Assembly (NCBI GenBank): GCA_017414145.1
Contig: JAFPQL010000122.1
Span: forward strand, 1-10,530
Length of the DNA: 10,530 nt
DNA from: Oscillospiraceae bacterium
GTDB taxonomy: Bacteria > Bacillota_A > Clostridia > Oscillospirales > Ruminococcaceae
Reading direction: 5' to 3'
Below are positions 5,862-10,530 of the stretch, one piece after another. The notes below the pieces were generated by a model. It saw only the letters and a program-made list of their open reading frames with translations, was not told where the DNA came from and searched no databases. Both the position numbers and the translations under genes were made by a program. The first letter of the stretch is position 1. Each line of letters starts with the position of its first letter.

Positions 5862-8179
5862 AAAAGCGTTTTTGCATTGAGAATCTCGACTGCGCGAACT
5901 GCGCCGCAAAGGTTGAGCGCGGTCTGACAGAGGTCGAAGGCGTACAGTCGGTATCCGTGCAGTTTGTGCAGATGCGTATGGTGCTGGAGGCCGCCGACGC
6001 GGATTTTGACCGCGTATTTGCTGCCGTGCAGAAGCGGGCGCAGGAGCTGGAGCCGGATATTCTCTTTTATCCGGAGGAGCCGGCCGTCCGTGCGCCGCGG
6101 CAGGGGCTGGAGCCCGACCAGAAAAAGGCACTGTTCCGCATCATCGCCGCTGTCGTCATGCTGATCGCCGCATGGCTGCTGCCGGTCAAAGGCATCTGGC
6201 GGCTGCCGCTCTTTGCCGTCCCGTACCTGATCGCGGGATATCCCGTGCTGTTCAATGCCGTGCGGAATCTGCTGCACGGTCAGCTCTTTGACGAATCCCT
6301 GCTGATGACGCTCGCAACCTTCGGCGCCTTCGCAATCGGGGAATATCCCGAAGCGGCATTCGTCATGATCTTTTTCCAGACCGGCGAGCTGTTTGAGGAC
6401 ATCGCCGTCGGGCGGAGCCGCCGTTCGATTTCGGCGCTCATGGACATCCGCCCCGACCGTGCCGTTGTCCTGCGCGGCGGCGAGGAGTACACGGTAGCCC
6501 CTGACACCGTCGCAGTCGGGGAGACGGTCATCGTGCGGCCGGGTGAGCGCATCCCGCTGGACGGCGTGGTGCTTTCCGGCAGAACAACCGTCCAGACCGC
6601 CGCCCTGACGGGTGAGAGCGTGCCGTCGGTTGTCTCCGAGGGCGATGCCGTATTCAGCGGCACGATCAACCAGAGCGGACTGATCTCCGTGCGCGTCAGC
6701 AGCACCTATGCCGAGGGCACTGTCTCGAAGATTCTGGAGCTGGTTGAATCCGCGTCCGAAAAGAAATCGAAGGCAGAGCGGTTTATCACACGGTTTTCCC
6801 GCGTGTATACGCCCGCCGTCGTGATCTGTGCCGTGCTGCTCGCGCTGATTCCGCCGCTGTTCCTGCATCAGCCGTGGACAGACTGGCTGCACCGCGCCTG
6901 CGTGTTCCTGATGGTCTCCTGCCCCTGCGCACTGGTTGTCTCGGTACCGCTGAGCTTCTTCGGCGGCATCGGTGGCGCGTCCCGCTGCGGCATTCTCGTC
7001 AAGGGCGCAAACGATCTGGAGCGGCTGGCGTCTGTGGATACCGTCGTCTTTGACAAAACCGGTACGCTGACACACGGCGTTTTCGCAGTGGAGGCAGTCC
7101 ACCCGCAGGAATGCACCGCCGATGAGCTGCTTGACATTGCGGCAGCGGCAGAGCAGCGCTCGACACATCCGGTCGGCGAGTCGATCATCCGTGCGCACGG
7201 CGGGCATCTCGATCCGTCCCGTCTGACGGCGGTTGAGGAAATTGCCGGCATGGGCCTGCACGCGGTCATCGACGGCAAAGACTACGACATCGGCAGCAGC
7301 AAGCTCATGGAGCGCTGCGGGGTCAAATGGCGCGACTGTCACCACGACGGCACGATCATCCATATCGCCGAGGGAAAAACCTATCTGGGCCATATCGTCA
7401 TCAATGATCAAATCAAAGCAGACGCGAAGAAAACAATCGCCGACCTCAAATCGCTCGGCATCGCCCGCACGGTGATGCTGACCGGCGATGTGCAGAAGGT
7501 CGCGGACCGCGTCGCGGAAACGGTCGGCGTGGACGAGGTGAAAGCGCATCTGCTCCCCGCGGACAAGGTCGCCGCAGTGGAAGCGCTGACGGCATCGGGC
7601 AGCCGGACGGCATTTGTCGGTGACGGCATCAACGATGCGCCGGTGCTGATGCGTGCGGATGTCGGCATCGCCATGGGCGCGATGGGCAGTGACGCCGCAA
7701 TGGAAGCGGCGGACATTGTCCTGATGGACGACCGGATCGGAAAGCTCGGCACGGCGATTGCAACGGCGCGCAAGACCATGCGCATCGTAAACGAGAACAT
7801 CTGGTTTGCGATCGGCATCAAGCTGCTGATTCTGGCGCTGGGCGCCTTCGGCGTGGTCAGCCTGTGGCTGGCAATGTTCGGCGATGTCGGCGTCCTGATG
7901 CTGGCGGTGCTGAACGCGCTGCGAGCGATGCGTCCGGCCATGGCGGAACAGCCGGCGCGGGAGCATTCGCATACGCATCACCACGACGACGACTGCGGCT
8001 GCGGACACGAGCATCATCACCACCATGACGACGATGACGATGACGACTGTGACTGCGGGCACGAGCATCATCACCACCATGACCATGACGACGATGACGA
8101 CGACTGCGGACACGGGCATCATCACCACCATGACGACTGTGACTGCGGGCATGAGCATCATCACCACAAGCACGCGTAA
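5858..8179 (+). CDS. cadA: P1B-2 type Zn/Cd/Pb-exporting ATPase with long His/Asp/Cys C-terminal tail
   Basis: A 773-aa inner-membrane pump that exports divalent soft metals using ATP. In order: an N-terminal heavy-metal domain with LDCANCAAK (Cys12, Cys15); the actuator TGES (251-254); the membrane metal motif Cys355-Pro-Cys357; the phosphorylation site Asp399 in DKTGT; His437-Pro438 of the nucleotide domain; and GDGIND (588-593). In the last membrane pair Lys655 and Asp676 sit 21 residues apart, as Lys693/Asp714 do in E. coli ZntA, which marks the Zn/Cd/Pb subgroup rather than copper. After residue 700 comes an unusual 73-residue tail of metal-binding repeats. The start is GTG, overlapping the repressor stop, with GAGGAGG 7 bases upstream. 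It is the last gene of the operon. Whether zinc, cadmium or lead is the main cargo cannot be settled from sequence. Confidence 0.95.
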   Translation: MKKRFCIENLDCANCAAKVERGLTEVEGVQSVSVQFVQMRMVLEAADADFDRVFAAVQKRAQELEPDILFYPEEPAVRAPRQGLEPDQKKALFRIIAAVVMLIAAWLLPVKGIWRLPLFAVPYLIAGYPVLFNAVRNLLHGQLFDESLLMTLATFGAFAIGEYPEAAFVMIFFQTGELFEDIAVGRSRRSISALMDIRPDRAVVLRGGEEYTVAPDTVAVGETVIVRPGERIPLDGVVLSGRTTVQTAALTGESVPSVVSEGDAVFSGTINQSGLISVRVSSTYAEGTVSKILELVESASEKKSKAERFITRFSRVYTPAVVICAVLLALIPPLFLHQPWTDWLHRACVFLMVSCPCALVVSVPLSFFGGIGGASRCGILVKGANDLERLASVDTVVFDKTGTLTHGVFAVEAVHPQECTADELLDIAAAAEQRSTHPVGESIIRAHGGHLDPSRLTAVEEIAGMGLHAVIDGKDYDIGSSKLMERCGVKWRDCHHDGTIIHIAEGKTYLGHIVINDQIKADAKKTIADLKSLGIARTVMLTGDVQKVADRVAETVGVDEVKAHLLPADKVAAVEALTASGSRTAFVGDGINDAPVLMRADVGIAMGAMGSDAAMEAADIVLMDDRIGKLGTAIATARKTMRIVNENIWFAIGIKLLILALGAFGVVSLWLAMFGDVGVLMLAVLNALRAMRPAMAEQPAREHSHTHHHDDDCGCGHEHHHHHDDDDDDDCDCGHEHHHHHDHDDDDDDCGHGHHHHHDDCDCGHEHHHHKHA
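7958..8176 (+). repeat. Tandem His/Asp/Cys repeat region encoding the ATPase tail
   Basis: The last 73 codons before the stop are built from four imperfect copies of a unit of the form (Asp)n-Cys-x-Cys-Gly-His-Glu-(His)5. The third copy lacks the first Cys and has Gly for Glu. The fourth ends HHHHKHA. By count the tail has 30 His, 21 Asp and 7 Cys. At DNA level the copies share blocks such as GAGCATCATCACCACCAT and (GAC/GAT)n, so copy number could change by slippage or recombination. Confidence 0.9.
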
Positions 8180-8192
8180 GAACAGCAAACGC

Positions 8193-8225
8193 AAAGCGCT
8201 CCGGTTGCCTTCCGGAGCGCTTTTT
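8193..8225 (+). terminator. Intrinsic terminator of the metal operon
   Basis: AGCGCTCCGG (8195-8204) and CCGGAGCGCT (8212-8221) pair perfectly around a 7-base loop, extended by AA/TT pairs, and are followed by a run of Ts. It begins 14 bases after the ATPase stop. Confidence 0.92.
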
Positions 8226-8237
8226 CTGAAGAATGAC

Positions 8238-8274
8238 GGGATCCTGCCGGTGTGACCGCACAGCGCAGGATCCC
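8238..8274. terminator. Second strong hairpin between convergent genes
   Basis: GGGATCCTGC (8238-8247) and GCAGGATCCC (8265-8274) form a perfect 10-bp stem, and TGTG/CACA pair again inside the 17-base loop. There is no T-run on either side, so it is not a textbook terminator. It lies about 55 bases past the stop of the minus-strand membrane protein and may stabilise or end that transcript, together with the hairpin at 8193-8223. Confidence 0.5.
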
Positions 8275-8328
8275 CTCTGCACAGAATCACCGGATATTAC
8301 GCGTCTGCCGGATTCCCCTGAATGCTGC

Positions 8329-8697
8329 TCAGCAGGAATCCCCGTTGCCTTTGACCTTCACAATCAGCGCGATAATGTTGAAAATCAGCATCAGCGTGCA
8401 GAAGGCAGCCCAGAGATACAGTGCCTTAAAAGAGCCTGCGGTGAGAAAACCGACCAGCGCGGCAACGCCGTACAGCACGATGCCGGTCACGGAGCCGCCG
8501 ATGCCGGCGCCCTTTCTGGCAGCGATCATCACGATGCCGCCCGCAAGCATGAGCGCAAAGACAAGGAAGCCGCCGCTGCCGCCGGACTCATTGTTTTCAA
8601 GCAGCGTGTTCGCAGTACCGGCTGCGCAGGACTGAAGCAGTACGATGACGCAGAACACAATCGACAGAATGCCAAGAACGAGCTTTGTAACTTTCAT
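8329..8697 (-). CDS. Small four-helix membrane protein, function unknown
   Basis: A 122-aa hydrophobic protein with four likely membrane helices at about 5-23, 43-60, 66-87 and 92-115. The loops are short: a polar Asn/Glu/Ser/Gly loop after helix 1 (LLENNESGGSGG) and a small basic loop after helix 2 (AARKGAG). Cys24 follows LLQS, but Gln at -2 argues against a standard lipoprotein signal. Small proteins opening MKVTKLVLGILSIV...QSCAAG are common in Clostridia as uncharacterised membrane proteins, and I know of no assigned role. ATG 8697 is chosen for its AGGAGG site 7 bases upstream; the longer frame from 8754 has none. It lies 118 bases downstream of the helix-turn-helix gene on the same strand, with no terminator visible between, so the two may be co-transcribed. 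Confidence 0.8.
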   Translation of the reverse strand: MKVTKLVLGILSIVFCVIVLLQSCAAGTANTLLENNESGGSGGFLVFALMLAGGIVMIAARKGAGIGGSVTGIVLYGVAALVGFLTAGSFKALYLWAAFCTLMLIFNIIALIVKVKGNGDSC

Positions 8698-8815
8698 AAT
8701 TCTACCTCCTGTAATCAAAAAAGAAATGTGTGTGCGTGCCGGTGATGTGTGCATAAGCTGCTGTCTCCGCGCAGAGCCGGTGTCCGTCTGTGCAGAGAGC
8801 GGGGTTCACGGGGCG

Positions 8816-9100
8816 CTATCTGTCCTGTTCTCCGGCATCATGCGAAGCGGATTCGTCTTCGGCATTCCGGTTCGGGTAATCCGGCGCTTCCGGCAGACCC
8901 GTCAGGGGATTGCCGTCCGCCGCGCCGCTCAGCGAGCTTTGCAGCGCCGCAATCTGCTCACGGTACCGCTGCTCCGCGATGGTCTTGGACACCGTTGCCT
9001 GTGAGACGCCGAAAAACCCGCCGATCTTCTCCTGCGAATGCCCCGCGTTGTAGAGACCGTAGATCAGCTGTTTCTCCGCGTCGGACAACTTCTTTTGCAT
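8816..9100 (-). CDS. Small helix-turn-helix DNA-binding protein
   Basis: A 94-aa protein. Residues 5-41 (LSDAEKQLIYGLYNAGHSQ...VSQATVSKTI) form a helix-turn-helix of the resolvase/transposase or sigma-like type, with GHSQEKIGGFFGVSQATVSK giving helix 2, the turn and the recognition helix. A short helix (RYREQIAALQSSL) and an acidic, Gly/Pro/Asn-rich tail (58-94) follow, with no catalytic domain. It could be a small transcription factor, or the DNA-binding piece of a larger lost element, but the dedicated promoter and clean ends argue for a working gene. AAAGGAGG stands 7 bases before ATG 9100. The direct repeats just upstream of its promoter are candidate binding sites for this protein or another regulator. 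Confidence 0.8.
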   Translation of the reverse strand: MQKKLSDAEKQLIYGLYNAGHSQEKIGGFFGVSQATVSKTIAEQRYREQIAALQSSLSGAADGNPLTGLPEAPDYPNRNAEDESASHDAGEQDR

Positions 9101-9135
9101 CTTGCCGCCTCCTTTCGGTGTTCCGTTGTGTTTAA

Positions 9136-9164
9136 ATTATAACACCTTTTCATGCGCCTGTCAA
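9136..9164 (-). promoter_or_regulatory. Promoter of the helix-turn-helix gene
   Basis: On the minus strand a perfect TTGACA (9159-9164) and a perfect TATAAT (9136-9141) are separated by exactly 17 bases. The ribosome site and ATG 9100 follow within 36 bases. It may also drive the membrane protein gene downstream. Confidence 0.9.
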
Positions 9165-9405
9165 GATTATTCGATAACTTTTCATTCGATAATTGCAAAA
9201 TTCATCGTTTTGCATATATCAGGCGCATTTCGCAGGCTATTTTCTGACCATTTTGCGATCTAAAACGAAGAAATTCAGCGGCTCCACTGTATTTTATATA
9301 TGTTATGCACAATTTTACGGCCGTATTCATCGCGGAAATTGACACGCAAAGTTATAATTTCTCAAAGCTGTTATTACATCGTGAGAAATGCCCGATTGCA
9401 GGCGC
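9165..9405. other. AT-rich gene-free spacer with inverted repeats
   Basis: No gene is supported here on either strand. Besides the ATTCGATAA pair it holds GCAAAA-N7-TTTTGC (9195-9213), the inverted repeat ATTTCTCA-N17-TGAGAAAT (9357-9364 and 9382-9389), and a TTATGCACA 9-mer at 9303-9311 that matches the relaxed DnaA-box pattern. A plus-strand TATAAT (9353-9358) lacks a -35 at the right distance. Confidence 0.45.
9169..9192. repeat. Paired direct repeats upstream of the -35
   Basis: ATTCGATAA occurs at 9169-9177 and again at 9184-9192, a 15-bp period. The first copy begins 5 bases upstream of the -35 (on the minus strand, TTATCGAAT twice). The position suits an activator site or an upstream operator. 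Confidence 0.5.
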
Positions 9406-9438
9406 AAAAAAAGGACGCCCCGTTCAGCAGGGCGTCCC
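9406..9438 (-). terminator. Intrinsic terminator of the ABC permease operon
   Basis: GGACGCCC (9413-9420) and GGGCGTCC (9430-9437) form an 8-bp GC-rich stem around a 9-base loop. The run of seven As at 9406-9412 becomes a U-tract in the minus-strand transcript. It begins about 22 bases past the permease stop. Confidence 0.88.
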
Positions 9439-9459
9439 TTTTTACGGTCCGTGCGGGTG

Positions 9460-10530
9460 TCAGCCGACCAGACCGGAGCGTTCGATGCCTTCCGTGAAAT
9501 GCTTTTGCAGGAAGGCGTAGAGAATCAGCATCGGCGTAATGGAAATCAGACAGCCGGCTTCCAGCCAGACAATCTTCTCCCGTGCGCTGATATTCGCGTT
9601 GGCATCGTTGAAGATTTCCTTGTTCAGCGTGCCGTTCAGATTGCGGAGCACCGTCGAGATCGTCTCCTTGTCCGTGAAGAACGAGCTCGCCACATAGTAA
9701 TCGTTCCAGTACCAGACGATCGAGAACAGGAACACCGTCAGGAACGACGAACCCGCGTTCGGAATCATGACGCACAGGAAGGTCTTGAGCGGACCGCAGC
9801 CGTCCAGATAGGCGGCGTCCTCCAGCTCCTTCGGCAGCCCGCGGAAGAACTGCCGGAAGATAAAGATCATCAGGCCGGCACGGATGCCGTTTGCGGTCAG
9901 CGCAGGCAGATACATCACCAGCATATTGTCGATCAGGTTCACGCTGCCGAACAGGAAGTTTCGGAAGGTCATGTAGAGCGGAATCGAAATGATCTGCACC
10001 GGCACCAGAATCATCAGGATGACGACGCCGAACAGCAGATTCCTGCCCTTGAACCGGAACCGCGCAAAGCCGTAGCCCGTCAGCGCACAGGTGATGACCT
10101 GACAGACCGAACAGCCGAGATTCAGCAGCAGCGTATTGATGAGCGGATTGTTCCGTGCGGCATTTAAGTGCATGGCGTTGATCGTCTGCTTCATGATGCG
10201 GAGCGTGAAATGCCGCGGAATCCACATGACCGTCGGGTCGTTCATGTCGCGGTTTTCCCGGAAGGCGTAGGAGAGCATGAAAATCAGCGGCGTCAGAATG
10301 ACAAAGCCGAGGCCGAACAGAATCAGGAACCGGAACACCGGCCAGCATTTCTCCGCAATCTGTCTTCTGCGCAGATACGCGATTTCAGAGCGGTTCATAT
10401 TCTGCATCCGGATTTTCATGGCTTCCTTTTTCGTCATGCCCTCGCCGACCTCATGCGGCGGGTGAACATCCGGAATCGCGCTGGGCGGGAGATGCCCGGT
10501 GCGCTCCTCCGCGGGTGCGGTCTGCGAAAC
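9460..10530 (-). CDS. Carbohydrate ABC transporter permease (CUT1, MalG-like), 5' end probably beyond the window
   Basis: An inner-membrane permease subunit of a sugar importer of the MalG/LacG class. It would pair with a second permease, a lipid-anchored binding protein and an ATPase, none of which is in the window. Counting from the in-frame ATG at 10437 (325 aa), helix 1 is at about 37-58. Further helices lie near 100-120, 134-158, 170-193, 228-248 and 295-315. The ATPase-contact EAA loop is at 204-226 (ELEDAAYLDGCGPLKTFLCV), close to the family EAA---DG consensus. The frame stays open from 10437 to the window edge for 31 further codons that look coding (for example HLPPSAIPDVHPPHEVGEG). 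No Shine-Dalgarno stands before 10437, unlike every other gene here, so the true start is likely outside. The alternative is a 325-aa protein from 10437. A terminator follows the stop, making it the last gene of its operon. Confidence 0.88.
   Translation of the reverse strand, partial: VSQTAPAEERTGHLPPSAIPDVHPPHEVGEGMTKKEAMKIRMQNMNRSEIAYLRRRQIAEKCWPVFRFLILFGLGFVILTPLIFMLSYAFRENRDMNDPTVMWIPRHFTLRIMKQTINAMHLNAARNNPLINTLLLNLGCSVCQVITCALTGYGFARFRFKGRNLLFGVVILMILVPVQIISIPLYMTFRNFLFGSVNLIDNMLVMYLPALTANGIRAGLMIFIFRQFFRGLPKELEDAAYLDGCGPLKTFLCVMIPNAGSSFLTVFLFSIVWYWNDYYVASSFFTDKETISTVLRNLNGTLNKEIFNDANANISAREKIVWLEAGCLISITPMLILYAFLQKHFTEGIERSGLVG

Noticed and set aside
7961..8176. The His-rich repeat as a CRISPR or other non-coding array
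   Set aside because: The repeat stays in frame with the ATPase to its stop codon, and the units are contiguous codon repeats without unique spacers.
5780..8290. An 836-codon open frame antisense to the whole ATPase gene
   Set aside because: It mirrors the GC-rich third positions of the ATPase gene, is full of Arg/His/Asp without known motifs, has no ribosome site and would run against a clear operon and its terminator.
8748..9311. Two TTATGCACA 9-mers (8748-8756 minus, 9303-9311 plus) as DnaA boxes of an origin
   Set aside because: Only two relaxed matches 550 bases apart, with no cluster and no dnaA, dnaN or rep gene nearby. Chance or unrelated use is more likely.
9353..9358. A plus-strand TATAAT as a promoter in the AT-rich spacer
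   Set aside because: No -35 stands 16-18 bases upstream (a TTGACA is only 8 bases away), and no plus-strand gene follows.
9374..10348. A 324-codon minus-strand frame overlapping the permease
   Set aside because: It is the same strand in a shifted frame, has no recognisable motif and conflicts with the clear EAA-loop permease.

Overview
The window looks like chromosomal DNA from a moderately GC-rich low-G+C-lineage Gram-positive, most likely a gut Clostridia member of the Ruminococcaceae/Oscillospiraceae type (inference). Supporting signs are very strong Shine-Dalgarno sites (AAAGGAGG-like) before almost every gene, near-consensus TTGACA/TATAAT promoters, A/T-flanked intrinsic terminators in AT-rich gaps between GC-rich genes, and typical Firmicutes gene families. 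There is no tRNA, rRNA, CRISPR array or insertion sequence.

Left part (1-2460). A minus-strand pair has a DJ-1/PfpI-family protein followed, with an ATGA stop/start overlap, by 5-formyltetrahydrofolate cyclo-ligase. The cyclo-ligase breaks off inside its conserved GGGYYDR motif at about base 106. The last ~105 bases of the window do not continue the protein and may be a junction with unrelated sequence. A divergent promoter pair (1134-1163 minus, 1200-1228 plus) separates this pair from a plus-strand flavodoxin. The flavodoxin shares a bidirectional terminator with a minus-strand RimJ/RimL-type acetyltransferase.

Middle (2456-5300). A ~400-base gene-free stretch with several hairpins is followed by a large minus-strand protein (780 aa). 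It has an N-terminal zinc ribbon, one membrane helix and a long beta-rich extracytoplasmic region. Its own consensus promoter sits back to back with the metal operon.

Metal-export operon (5337-8225). This is the most striking part. An ArsR/SmtB-type repressor carries both a CadC-like cysteine site and a complete SmtB-like alpha-5 zinc site. It is translationally coupled (GTGA overlap) to a P1B-2 Zn/Cd/Pb ATPase. The ATPase ends in a 73-residue tail of tandem His/Asp/Cys repeats (30 His, 21 Asp, 7 Cys). The operon promoter is covered by four CATATG-centred boxes spaced exactly 16 bp apart, the first filling the spacer between -35 and -10. A strong terminator closes the operon. The inferred circuit is metal binding by the repressor, release of the four-box operator, and production of repressor plus pump.

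Right part (8238-10530). On the minus strand there is a small four-helix membrane protein, then a small helix-turn-helix protein with its own consensus promoter and paired upstream repeats. An AT-rich spacer follows. The window ends inside a CUT1-type sugar ABC transporter permease, which has a terminator just past its stop and whose true start probably lies beyond the window edge.
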